Positions 1 through 11,700 of a stretch of 64,000 nt of DNA are shown piece by piece (the first letter of the stretch is position 1; each line of letters begins with the position of its first letter). Made by a program: the position numbers and the translations under genes. The DNA is from Amoebophrya sp. A120 (lineage: Eukaryota > Sar > Dinophyceae > Syndiniales > Amoebophryaceae): NCBI GenBank assembly GCA_905178155.1, contig CAJINV010000005.1, positions 5,979,754 to 6,043,753 of the forward strand, given 5' to 3'. Under the pieces are notes generated by a model that was not told the DNA's origin, did not search any database, and worked only from the letters and a program-made list of their open reading frames with translations.

Positions 1-1513
1 CTCGCGCTGGCACTCTTCTTGCCCCGTTTCTGATAGTCATGTCTTGATCTCGCGCTCGCCCTGCTGCGCGCCAGAGCATAATTGTCGTGCGCGATTCTCC
101 GAAACAGCCACTGTGCTCGGCCCAGAGTGGTGATCAGAATGTTGGCGCCATTCACCTCGTCGATATTAAGTAGCGCTGACGCTGTACCATGACCTCCCCT
201 GCGGTTTGATGATGGTCTCTGAGGCACTTCTTCCTCCTGCCCTTCGTGCAAAACAGCTGTCTTGTAGGGTCCCCTGCTCGACGTGCACGCTCCACCAGCG
301 CCAATCGCACTTGAAGAAGCCGCACTCTGCCCAACCTTCGCGACTCCAGTCAGTCCACTAATCAACGAATGAATCTCCTTCGCCACCTGCCTTGAAGGCA
401 CTAAAACGAGAACTTGCGGCGCCGGGTCGAGGAAACAAGGCCGACTCGTATTGCCGGCTACAACTACATCAGGAGGAGGTGCACCTCCTCGTATATTCCC
501 TTTGTTATTGTTTGTCAAAAAACTACTACCACCACCGCCCTTGTTCTGCAGCCGCAGGCGCTCCAAGACGGGCAGTAAACACCCCAGAGTTTTGCCACTG
601 TTCGCCGGACTGGCGAGTAGTAGGCTTTTCCCGCGACACAGCCGGAAAAAGATCTTTTCCTGTAGCGGAAGCAGTCTTTTCACCCCCAGCGTGGACTCCA
701 GACCGACCCGGAGCTTCGGCGAAGTGATCAGGTGGGTGAGCTGGAATTTTGCTTTTTTCGAAGAAATGATAGAGGAGGACGCAGATGATATCATCGGACC
801 TACGAAGAGATTTTGCCAAGAAAACTGCGTCTGGCACTAGATACTGCTAGACGCACTTTGACATTCACGGCTGCGCCAACATGGAGACGAGGTAGCTGGG
901 CTAAGAAAGATCTTCGTCTTGTTCCCCACCTCGGTACACTATTTCCTCAGAAAGAAGTGTAAGACCGTCCAGCGTTTGAAGATCTGCTTTTCTGATCGAT
1001 CTGATCGTACGCGCTTTGGATTCCAGTCGTGAAAAAAGAAAGCTGGCATGATCCAAGACATGCAAGCAAAAAATATGATCTTTTCGCTGTTCAGTGACAG
1101 AGCCCGGGGTCGCGAAATTCAGAATTCTTCACACGAGAAGATCATGAAAAGAGAAACCAAAATACGAAAGTAACAGTGGACGTGATCTTCTTCTTCATCT
1201 TCGTAAAGACTGCTCTGTGGCGCATTGGAAAAACCTGCTAAGCAGGAGCTTCTGCATCTTCTTTTCTTCCGTTTTAGAAGTTAACAGCGCCTCCAAAACT
1301 TTGTTTTGTTTTTGAGCGTAGATCATCTCTACTCGACATACCGCGTTCTTTCTCCAGTTTTTCTTTCCTCTGTTCGTCTTTATAGATGGGACGAGGAGGT
1401 TGATGCAGATGCTCTCCTATATGCACCGGATTGATACCCCCCGGTACTAGGTTATTGTCGGTTCGTCGGAACAAGCGATATGGAGTAGGAAAATTAGCGA
1501 TGCGATAAAACAT
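1..1513 (-). CDS. DEAD-box RNA helicase, N-terminal part; runs off left edge
   Basis: An ATP-dependent RNA helicase of the DEAD-box (SF2) family. Only the N-terminal half of RecA domain 1 is in the window. The minus-strand frame is open from 837 to base 1. It shows a Q-motif-like stretch (GVKRLLPLQEKIFFRLCRG), a variant Walker A (ASPANSGKT, then LLPVLERL), motif Ia as PSRQVA instead of PTRELA, and a motif Ib-like ILITTLGR. Low-complexity Gly/Ser inserts separate the motifs. The proposed first exon is 1513-1342, beginning at an ATG and reading MFYRIANFPTPYRLF, then a Lys/Glu-rich stretch. It ends at a GTATGT donor. The acceptor TTCGTAG before 799 keeps phase and gives a 542-bp canonical intron. 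If that link is wrong, the start is the ATG at 794. The basic, Phe/Arg-rich N-terminus could be an organelle-targeting peptide. DEAD-family membership is secure; the exon 1 link and the localisation are inference. Motif II lies beyond the window. Confidence 0.8.
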
Positions 1514-3479
1514 TTAATTCTGGTAGATCTAGAGTCTATCTTAGAAACAATTTTAGAATAATTCGTTTCATATTCCCAAAAAAATAAAAGTGCTCGAAAC
1601 GGAGGTGGAGCGCCGACCTATCAACAGCTACAGCGTATACCCTATGCAGCCTTTACTGTGAAAATTTTGACGCTGGTAGTGCAGTAGAAGGTGATGATGT
1701 TCATCTTTCTGGACGTTGAAAACAACCAGAACGACGATTTCCTCCTCACCACTCTGGGTCAATACATCCGCAGAAGGTATCATGATGGTAAAAACTGTTT
1801 GCTGTGAAGTAGTAGGTTGTTGAAAATAACAGAATGTTGGAGCCGAGGGGAAAAAATTACAGGGAGCTGCCGTGAGTAATTATATCAAAACAGTGCCATA
1901 ATTCCGTGCGTCTTCTTCTCCTTCTTCGTTCGAAGAAGCTGCTTCGTGATGAGGCTAGTAAAGCTAAAGAAACGAAAATTACAAACTTTCGACATTGACT
2001 CTTTTGGGTCAAGGGTCAGAAATTTATAGTTCCCCGTAACTCCTGAAGTACAAGCACAACAATAAGCAGCTGTAAGAAGATTCCACTATGTGTCATTTGT
2101 TGCAGTCCTGAGCACCTGAAATTATATTAGCACGACGAATTGAAGATGCTTGCTATTTAGCGCCTCGGCCACCAATAGAAGGTCTTTATTTTTCAGTTTT
2201 GCAGCTGGCTGTACAAAAGATGATAAAGACGCAGCAGAAATTGGCTTACTCAAGTGTCAAGTGAACCAAACTTCTGCTTGCCGTTACCACCCCCACCGGT
2301 TACTACACATAGCTGCTTTTAAGATTTGGTGGTACAGATGAAAAGGTTGTAGAAAGCAATTATGCTGCTATCTACTGCCACCGATGGTCGGGGACGCGAG
2401 CGGGCGCCTCTTCTGCTCCCCACGACGCGTGGCACAATAAACGAGAAAGAGAAAATGAATATTTCTTCGTGAATTTTGATTTGATTGTTAAGGTAAAAAT
2501 ATCAGAAACTCAAACGTTTGATTTCTTTATCTGCAGGATTTTTTCTAGTGATTCACGTTCGTTATCCGTACCAAAAACCTTCACGCTCATAGTATTCGCC
2601 CTATCTTTTAGAAGTTGTCATGAAGAAAAATCAATCTGTCCGTTCCTTTAGCTGCTATAAACCGCACGAAAGGTAGATATAAGTGCACAAGGACCAGCAT
2701 TTAGATGCTTGATTCTGATGTGCTGCTAGTCAAAACGTCAAACTCATCCAGTTTTAGATCTTATTCCTACCCAACAGAAAAATATTTTTAGTTAACTGCT
2801 GCCCTATCGCCGCCTCCTGCCGAAACAAATCGCGCATGGTTTTGTTTACACTATACAGTGTTTCGGCTTTTGTAGGTATAATTTGTAGCAGACACTGGTC
2901 GTCCCTTATGTAAAAAATCGTTCTTATTTCGACGAGGAGAAGCTTTTTATCACAACGACTTTCTTCGAACTAGCATAGGCTGAGCACATCAGAAGTCTTA
3001 CATATCAGTTGTGACAACTCAATCTCAAAACCGTTGTAGTTTTCTTGTCCATCTTTTCTATTGATGCTCGATAAAGAAGGCGATATCATTCTTTTAGCCC
3101 AAAATTTAGAACAAATTTTTCCTGCTTCATTTTTCGAAAAACATCAATTTTCGTCGTCGAATGGTGGCCACGACTTAAATGTCCAACGGCTTGGACATGC
3201 ACTCGCCGGTGGGGTATGCGGGGGAAGAAATTTTTCGTTTGTGATGCACAGGACGAGACGATGCTTGCTTCATAATCATATCGGAGCTGTGTGAAGATCA
3301 TGCGGGTTTCGTGCGTCTTCGAAAACTTTTAGAATTCCAAGAGAAAGAACCAAGTCGGCAAGAACAAAAAAAACTTTCATGCCATCGTAGTTGCAGCTGC
3401 TGGCTGCTGTAGTGCGAGTATGCATGACAAACTTCTGCATAGATTCGTCCTGTCTGTGCATGACAAGCGACTTTTTTCC
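1514..3479. other. intergenic, no gene recognised
   Basis: AT-rich sequence between the helicase and glutamine synthetase genes. Open frames here are short and show no recognisable motif. Near 3420-3475 there are two GCATGACAA words, typical of introner interiors, just beyond the glutamine synthetase stop, but I see no paired arms or duplication. Confidence 0.5.
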
Positions 3480-6400
3480 TCATTTCCGTAAGGTCTTCAA
3501 CATGCGGCTGGTGACGCGGTAGGGGTCGCAGTTCGCGGCCGGGCGCCGGTCCTCCATGTACCTGTGAAGATGAAGCAGTTTTGTTTGATCAATTTGTGAT
3601 GCATAGAGCGCACCACACAGCAAAGCTTCGAGATCAAGAAGCTGTGATGCTGCAACAGTTACAGTACTTGATTCCACTTCTAACTTCAACTCTACGATAA
3701 TTGCGGAAATCTGTCATGCAGCACCCAGAAAAGGAAACTTTCTTCTCATGCACACACCTCAACAGGAGGAAAACCACAAGTCTCTTTAATACCCCTTCTT
3801 GTTCAGCCAGGCCTCGCGCGGGATGCGGATGGAAGCCCCGCGGTCCGCGACGCCATACTTGAACTCGTTGATGGAGCAGGTCTCGTGCAGTCCGGTCAAC
3901 CGCTTCTCGTTGCCCTCACCGTACTCCGCGATGTGCTCCTTGGCCACCGCACCGAAGGCCTTGCACACGTGCTCGATGACCTCGTAGCCGCCCTCCGCGC
4001 GCATCTGCTTGATCGAAAAGTTGGTGTGGCACCCAGCACCGTTCCAGTCACCCTCCATCGGCTTCGGGGAGTAGGTAACCTTGTTCACAGATGATAAAAG
4101 GAGACTTGAAATCTCAACTGTTGTTGTTCCTATTGCAGAAGCATTTGAATTTGTCTTGCACGTCTACATGATTTAATGGCAATAGCAGCAGAAGGTTTTT
4201 TACTTACCTGGACGCCCATGTCTTCCGTGACGCGGTTCATGATGTAGCGGGCCGGGTATCCAATGTGACAAAAATCCCGACAATCACAAATGCATTTCCT
4301 TCAAGCAACTGTGATGTACAAAGTCTTGTTTCAAAAATTTAAATTCAACTCGTCCTTGTGCATTATAGTCGTCCACATTAGAACATGACAAAATAGGATT
4401 GAAAAAGCCACGACGCGGCATGATATGCACAAGAAGACTGACACTGACGCGGAGTTTTTATCACCGAGGATACCACATGCAAATGGTCGCCCATCTCGAT
4501 TCCCTTGCACGGTCCGACCTGGAACTCCCACTGACCTGTTTTGATTTTTTGGAAGATGTCAATATTTGTATTGCTAGTCCGACAAAGACAAAGTAGAGCC
4601 GAGCTGTTCTTGCGCATCACAAACTTTCGGGAACAATCATTTACATTTCTTATACTATGTATATGTAAATTTCTTCTTACCCGGCATCACTTCGGCGTTC
4701 ATGCCCGCAATTTTGACGCCGGCGAGCAGGTATGCAATGCAAAAGCATCGCACTCGCATAAATGCATTACAAATTCCCTCAGCATGAGAAATTAAATTTG
4801 TAATGCTGATTTACCTCAAGAAAAAAATTTGTAATGCATGATTGCAATACGAGTACGATACTTTTGCACAGGATAGCAGGCACTTGGCGTAGTGCACATC
4901 CGCGATCGAGCGGCCAATCCCGAATCCGCAGCCCGCGCCGCAGTAGTAGGGACCCTGCGCGGCCGGTTCGGACCCGTCCTCGTTGAACCCCAGCGGCACA
5001 GTGGAGAGCTCGCCATACTTGGCCGGTTTCATCAGGGTGTACTCCTGCTCGATACCAAACAAGTATGCAATACAAATTTCCACCATTTGCACATGTTGTA
5101 CAATAAAATGCATCACAAATTTGCTGTTCGCCACGACGTTGGAACAACATATGCAGCCACGACTTGTCATGCTGAAGACAGGTTTTGCCATGCAGAAGCA
5201 GCATTTGTACGACGTGTACAGGAATTTCTTCACAGTGGATAACCACGGGTCCAGAGCACCGTATTTCTCCATCACAGCAGCGCACGCCGCACGGTGGTTA
5301 CCTACAATGTTATTTTGCGTTCATTCTGTTTTATTTTGCATCACAAATGCAAATCACAGTCAGTCTGATTTTATTTTTAGTAGCATGACAAACCCGCTGC
5401 TTTCATCTCCAAGCGGGGTATCACAGGTTGTTTTCCAAGAATAAAGCGTTTAGATAGAAGTAGTACCGATGGCCGGCTTCATGTCCGGGGTAACACACTC
5501 CGCCATCACCATCACATTGTCGCCGCCACGAATGTATGCAGCGCAAAAGCACACTATCGGTATCGTACTGGAGCAAATCGCAATACAGCATGACAAACTA
5601 CATCTGGCGTCATGGTCAACTTTTTCGACATAAACACACTGAGATGTAGTTTCTTTTGTTAAGAATTCAGCATTTATAAACCCTGGTGAAATTGTTCATG
5701 CGGAGGAGTACGTCGATATGATATGAACTACTTTTGCAATCTGCATAAGAAGGGGTCCTTGAACAGAGCCCGGGGAATCAGCAGAATTTCGGAGTCGGAG
5801 CTATGGAGTTCTCAAATGTTACATTCTCAGCTGCTATATGAATTTGCAATGCAAGAAGGGCAACAGTGAAAGGAGGAGGATTGCGCCTTTTGCATTACAG
5901 ATTTGGGACGGATTATAGTGCTTTTTAGCTCTCCGCAAATTTGTAATGCGGAGCAGCTTGATCGAGAGGATGATGATGTTGTTTTTGCATGACAAATTCA
6001 TGTAACAGTTGAGAATGTGACGTTTGAGAGCCCCATAAGAGCCCGGGGCTTGCTCGGTAGAGGATCCATCGAAGTTCCACATTGGGCAATCGTCGGGCTT
6101 GATTTAGATTTTTTTTTCATGAAAAATGTCAACAGAAGATGACAGAGGTAAACATAAGCTCGCAGTCGCATCAACAAGTTCCATTTATTGACGTCATCAT
6201 CTACTTCCACTTCCCCTGTGCATGACAGACAAGTATACTGCAATACACTTAATTTCCGATCAACATTTTTAAACAGTACCGACACGGGCTTCTTGGACAG
6301 CGTCTTCGTTTTGGAGCGCGTCACGCCAGCCGCATCCAGCCAGATGTATTCCGCGACGGGGGTATTCACAGGAAGTAGAGTTTGATTCTCTCTATTTTGC

Positions 6401-6658
6401 GTACGCGTACTTAACCACACACGACACGGAATCACAAGAGCATACACGGCATCCACATGTAGTACGTGGTCGATTTCGTCATGCAACTTCCTGAACAACG
6501 CGGACGTTAGCAAAAAAGAATCAACGACCTTCATCCTTTGCATAAACGCAGTCGCTGTAGGTGTTTTTCGGTCCGAGCTCCGAACCGCCGCCGTCCTTCC
6601 CGACGGCCGGACGGGCGAAGGTGGCGGTAGTGCCCCAGGCGGAGAGAGTTTCCGACAT
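3480..6658 (-). CDS. Glutamine synthetase, eukaryotic type II
   Basis: Joins ammonia to glutamate using ATP and is the entry point of ammonium assimilation. The spliced product is 377 residues, normal for GSII, and starts [14 protein letters not shown]. Family motifs in order: [24 protein letters not shown] (substrate loop), [36 protein letters not shown] (metal site), [82 protein letters not shown] (ATP/glutamate site) and a C-terminal [10 protein letters not shown]. Exons: 6658-6547, 6362-6280, 6097-6039, 5797-5749, 5530-5467, 5301-5241, 5057-4875, 4724-4681, 4535-4474, 4255-4208, 4079-3793, 3561-3480. These total 1134 nt, a whole number of codons. Five introns are GT-AG (6098-6279, 5302-5466, 4536-4680, 4080-4207, 3562-3792); the other six are introners. 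I see no organelle presequence, so it is probably cytosolic. Identification is certain; the first two introner junctions are the least sure. Confidence 0.97.
4256..4473 (-). mobile_element. Introner in glutamine synthetase (GTATCC-ended family)
   Basis: The arms match over about 24 bases: the minus-strand start GTATCCTCGGTGATAAAAAC pairs with the end reading ACAATGTGAC..GGATAC. Removal joins GACCATTTGCATGTG to CCGGCCCGC and gives GDHLHVPARYIM in frame. The ends are GT..AC, not GT-AG. No clear target-site duplication, unlike most other copies. Confidence 0.75.
4731..4874 (-). mobile_element. Introner family A in glutamine synthetase
   Basis: 144 bp flanked by a perfect 6-bp duplication AGCAGG (4725-4730 and 4875-4880). 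The arms carry TATCCTGTGCAAAAGTATCG and TATGCAATGCAAAAGCATCG. Each arm continues to GCATTACAAATT. Removal of the element and one AGCAGG restores [14 protein letters not shown]. No position within the duplication gives GT-AG. Confidence 0.95.
5061..5240 (-). mobile_element. Introner family C in glutamine synthetase
   Basis: About 180 bp with a 3-bp duplication AAC (5058-5060, 5241-5243). Arms: TATGCAATACAAATTTCC and TATCCACTGTGAAGAAATTC. The interior has GCATCACAAATTTG. Removal restores [11 protein letters not shown]. Same family as the copies at 39560 and 42261. Confidence 0.88.
5531..5748 (-). mobile_element. Introner (A-like) in glutamine synthetase
   Basis: Arms TATGCAGATTGCAAAAG and TATGCAGCGCAAAAG are inverted about the ends. 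The frame requires joining GACCCCTTC to CGTGGCGGC ([11 protein letters not shown]). The nearest direct repeat (GAA) would be one base out of phase, so either the splice site is offset from the duplication here or the duplication has decayed. Confidence 0.75.
5802..6038 (-). mobile_element. Introner family D in glutamine synthetase
   Basis: 237 bp with 4-bp duplication GAGC (5798-5801, 6039-6042). The arms are near-perfect for about 50 bases (TTATGGGGCTCTCAAACGTC and TATGGAGTTCTCAAATGTTA), followed by GAATTTGTCATGC or GAATTTGCAATGC. Removal restores [14 protein letters not shown]. The sister copy at 55329-55565 has the same length. Confidence 0.95.
6363..6546 (-). mobile_element. Probable introner, first intron of glutamine synthetase
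   Basis: Ends TATGCAAAGGATGAAGG and (inverted) TATTCACAGGAAGTAGAG share a gapped arm that continues to TTGATTCT. Joining 6547 to 6362 makes the spliced gene an exact multiple of three. No clear duplication, so the junction is inferred. Confidence 0.55.
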
Positions 6659-8759
6659 TTTGCAGAGAGTGTTGTGGACAAAAGGAATGAAACCAGTGTG
6701 CTGGTCTAGTGCCTTCTTTACACCGAATACCGGGTAAAACTTGTGTTTGTCTTTCTATAGTTCTCGACAGGTCGCCTAGGGATTTTTTTATTTGACTCTT
6801 TTGTACTTGCAGCTCATCAGCAAATCTTCACTCAAATTATTTGTGCGCCGTGGTGCTGGACAGTTTGTCTAATCTTATTTGTGCCGTTGAATGAATGAAT
6901 GATTTACCCAACTGACGGGGTTACGATAAGCGTATTCTCGCGCAGTAAAGCTTCTACTTTGCCAGTTCAGTAGTAAACGCGTGGTTCTTGTTTCGCTTCA
7001 GTGTTGATACGGTAGTTCTTGCGATGGGTTCGTTTTGTTTTTTCTTCAGGGCAAAACTTCTGCTTTGGTGAGAAGAATATCAAATCTAAACTACGAGCAA
7101 AAAGGTTCGGATAGTGATTTTCAAAAAAAAAAAACGAGGTAACCGAAAGAGTAGACGGTCGGATCTTAACCAAAACCAGTGCGATGTAGAAAATCTTGAT
7201 TCGTCAGTCTCGGTAGTGCTATTTGTATGCAAGGAAGAATAAAAGCTTTTTCTATCAAAAAAGACTCAAGCCAAATAGAAGGCGCTCATCTGCAGGCTGA
7301 AGCTGCTCTACTTCTACTTGTGTATTGCATTCACGCTGCTTTCGCTCTCCTCTACTTGACGAGTTCGGATTTTGGGGGTTAACGCTTTTCCAAAAAGATG
7401 AACAGTAAAGTCGAAACCTTAAAAAGGCCGTTTTGGTTATTTCCAACAACCGGCTGGCTGCTATGGGTTTTCTACGGGTCGGAATGGAGCGGGGGGGATG
7501 GAAATAGAATTCGAATTGAAGTACTTATGGTGCCCATGTTGCGCCGCCTAGTAATACACAACATCACTATCTATTATTCTGGTGTTTGCTTTTTTTTGCC
7601 GTTCCACGCAGTTTCCCTCGCTCGCTCCTCAGCTCTACTTCGCTCACGTCAGGCGAAACTAGACGTCCTTAGTACCCCAAGTGATCTCTATTGACTTCCA
7701 TGTTGCGCTGCTATTCCTATGGATATCGCTCGCTTGTTGTGAAACGCGCTTTGTTATCGTTTTTGTGGAGAATCAATCAAAGAACACTACAGCCTGTTTC
7801 ACAAGCTTCTCAAAGTCAGCTGCTGACAGTTTGACTTTACTTCACGGCGGTCGTTCAGCAGGACTGAAGCAGTAGTAGGTGTGACGCTGCTACTCGCAAT
7901 TTCTTCTTGAACCGCTTCATTCTCTTCCTCAGGAAGATGAAACTTTACTTTATTGACTATGTATCATACAACTTTTCAGGCCTAAAAAGACCCTAACCGT
8001 CAAAAAAACGTTCTTATTTTTTTCGCTGGAAACTGTCTGATGAAGACGAACTTCTCTTTTTCTTGGAAATTACAGAAAGCTTACGTGATGATTGAAATCT
8101 GTTCGACTCTAAGCCTTAGATTGTCCCTGTTCGACCCCTATTCGTTTACGTCCCTGGATTCTCATTATCGCCTGAATAGGAAGATGTTGGGATTGGAAAG
8201 ACGCTGCGGAAGAAGTGCTGTCGTTTTGTGTGGTTTTTTGCGATCCTTGCTGTGCTCCTTTTGCATTGAATAGTTGCACTATACGCTAGCGCTTTGGCTT
8301 TTCCATTGAAGGCACTGTATGTGTGTTCGGTACTGCCCGTTGCAGGAGAAACTGATACGCTGAGTAGAGAATCAAACTCTACTGAAAGACGCGGCGTTCG
8401 AGGACGTCCAACGTCCTCATGTACGTGCCATCTTCTGGTGCTCTCATGTATGACCACTTTGCGGTACTAGTATGTGGTGGTGCCAAATGTGATGCTACCC
8501 TGGTGGAAAAATGATCCTGGTATCTCTTACGTATAGTTTTTCCGAGCTTCTGAGAGCTATGCGATGTAGTTGAAGATGCTCTAGTGTTCTTTCTGTATTT
8601 GTGTTTATTACTGATACTGTACTTGTGTTATTACCGTACTGCATGAACAATACGAGCTGTTTCTATACGAACTCGACATGTACTACGTAGCTATCCTCCT
8701 GCATAAAACAGCCACTGATGAAGATCATGTAGAAGTGGATCATGTTAAGTAAGTCATTT
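6659..8759. other. intergenic, no gene recognised
   Basis: About 2.1 kb upstream of glutamine synthetase and downstream of the TTLL stop. It presumably holds the glutamine synthetase promoter. I see no TATA box I would defend, no RNA gene and no recognisable protein. An A-run lies near 7125-7136. Confidence 0.5.
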
Positions 8760-11700
8760 TCAGCACAAAAGTTTTGTGAAGCCCCGGTGCGTCGAACCTA
8801 TCGACGAGAGAGACGAAGATGCCATCCCAGCCCGTGCATCTCCGCCAGCCGAGGACCACGAGGAGCTCTTGCTAGAAGCACAGCTGTAGTAGTTCTCTAG
8901 CCACTCTTCAGTTCCAGGAGTAGTGGCAGAAAATGAACCCGCCCGTGCCCCCGCGGAGTTTTTCTTGTCCTCGCCGACACTGTTTAATATTTTCGTGGAG
9001 CGATCCTCTCCCGTATTATCCGTCGTAAACAATAACCCGACCAGGTCCTTCATAAAATCTCCGACCAACTCGCTGGTAATCTTCGTGGAAAAACTCAAAT
9101 CTGGACTGCTGTTGCACTCCAACAGCCAAACCTTCCCGAACCGGTCTACCATGAAGTCGTACCCGAACACCTCGTACGAATTCAGCCGGTCCGGGATTTT
9201 CGGCCCAGTGGCCCGCAGGGTCAGTTGCACAAGCGCCTGCATCTGCTTTTGGATGGAGGAAAACGATATCGAATTTTTTGAGAACGTCGGACCTCCGAAA
9301 GATGGTGCTGTAGTTGTCAGCATATGTTGTTCCCCTGATGTTGACGCCGACGGCAACGCACTGAAAGCAGCAGTAGCTGCTGCTGCATCATTTTTAATAG
9401 CCGCTGTTCCCCTGTTATTTAAAAAGTCGTCGAATTTGCGGGAAGTCCACATTGTCTCGTCGTATTCTTCTGCCCGCATCCCTGGTGTGTTATGCGAGTG
9501 CACCACTCCCCCTCCCCCTCATTTTTCATGCAAAATACCTAATTTACGCCTTGGCTCTTGGCACTGTTTGCATGACAAGTTCTCGAAGCCCAAATAGGAC
9601 TGCCTTCCTGTCAAAATTTGTCATGCAAAACCTGTACTCTTGCTGACGGTTGTATTGTTGTTCATGCAATACAAATGAGGGGGATGGGGAGTTGTGCATT
9701 GTCATATGTGTTCCTCACCACGCAATTATTGGTCAGGTGCACAAAGTTGTCTATCCTGTGCAAAAGTATCGTACTCGTATAGATGCAAGTCTTGCATTAC
9801 AAATCTTTATCTCAAGGGAAATCCGCATTACAAATTTTCTCTCTCATGCTGAGGAAATTTGCCATGCATTTATACGAGTACGATGCTTTTGCAGTTCATA
9901 TTGTCTTGCTGTTTGCGATTTTGAGTTGTGGTCCGGCTGGTAATTATGCTGGAAGTACTAGATTTCCTTCGGGATAATTTATGAGAAAGAACTGGCGCTG
10001 CTCCACCTACTGGCGCAGTCACAGCAGGTGTGGGCGATGTATTAGCCACAACTGGTCCCGGTGTACAAGAACTTGTAGATTGATTGCTAGTCGTCCTCTG
10101 ATGTTCCTGCTCCGGTTGTTGTGCTGATTGCTGCTGCAGCCCCTCATCATTGTTTTGCACTTGATGTTCCACGACCGGCGAGATCACTCCCGTAAAAAAT
10201 GCTTATCACATGTAAAAATGTCTGGGCCTGGAAAAATGCCAGACTTGTCATGCAGGTTTTGTATGACCCATGAGGTCTAGTATGTAGGACATAGCATGAC
10301 AGATTGCGTGAGAGTTCTATCATGCCTACCCTGCATGAGAAACTCCCTCCCGACTTGGTCAAAACTGGACGACTTTTGGTAATCATGCAACACAGATTTT
10401 TGCATGCTTCAGATTTAGCATGACAAGTGGCATTCTTCCAGACCCAGACATTTTTACATTTGATAATGCTCCTTCTCGTACCACGTTGTACTCCTTCCCG
10501 GCTAACCGCAGGTAGCATTGGTTGTAAAACCAGGCGGTAGCAGCAGGAGAGACGCCCGCGGAAGAATCATCGTTCTTGTCCACTTCTGTTCTTGATCTAC
10601 TTGATGCCATCTTCTCATTTCCACCGACCACGCGGCCAGCAGAGCTTCCGCTGTTCTGAGTCTTGTCGCCAACAAGTCCCAGTGACGAGGAGCAATTTTT
10701 TTCGTCGTGGTCCTCAACCTTTTGTTTTCCCGCAGTTTTTTCGTGCGCCGTGGTATCATTCGCCGAAATTGTGGAAGAAGAAGAAGAAGAAGAAGAAGAA
10801 GAAGAAGAAGAAGAAGAAGAAGAACTTCCAGCACAACCACTTCTCCAGTGACCTCCCAACTTTGTCAACACGACCCACTGGCGCATGTCGAATTTCCGCT
10901 TATTCAGAATCATGGGTTGCTCAATGTATTTCTGCACAATCCAGTTGAAGCCGTTTCCGGTGAGTTTTAAAATCTCTTGCAGATTGTTCTTCACGCAAAT
11001 CTATGAACTGCAAAAGTATCGTACTAGTATAAATTGCATGACAAACGAGCTCAGCAAGACAAATGCAATTTGTAATGCTGTTTTACCTTGAGGAAAACAT
11101 TTGTCATGCATATTTGCAATTCGTACGAGTACGATTCTTTTGCACAGGATAAAATCCCCTCGCCCCGGCCGGCGTTGGCGGGCTTCAAAATCCAAAAATT
11201 GTCGGATCCGTCAAGGCCCGTGAAAAAGGTATGTTTCAACTTCCGCAAAACCTCCGGTAGTTCCTCATAAAACTGGCAAAAGGGCTCGATCAAGTAGGTC
11301 CTCACCTCCTTCACGAGCTGGGAAAATGTGACATTCGGTCGTGCCGGGGCGAGCACATCCTCGGTGAGAATCTGCCAGTCGCGGGCGTTCACCAGATCGC
11401 TGTTCAAGTTCGCCCACCGCCGGCTCATCTTCTTCTGCTCAACGATGTCCTGGTCGAGTTTTAGACTGTCGAAAAGCTTGAAAAAGAGCCGAAGGGCGAG
11501 CTTCAGCTTCGGATACGTGAGTCTGGGGAGGTGGGAGTAGGTGGCTACAATATTAAACAGTGGCTTCTCTTTGTTCTTTATCGACGAGAACGAAGAGGAG
11601 GAGGTGGAGAACAGCGCCGTAGCTTTCAAAACCGAATCGCTAGAACTAGTGGTCATCTTGTTTGACAGTTTGATGTTGGGACAGGTCGAAGACATCATCT

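Noticed and set aside
4811-5285. Continuous frames crossing introners in glutamine synthetase (for example 154 and 168 residues)
   Set aside because: They read through element arms. Conserved glutamine synthetase sequence resumes only after the element is removed.
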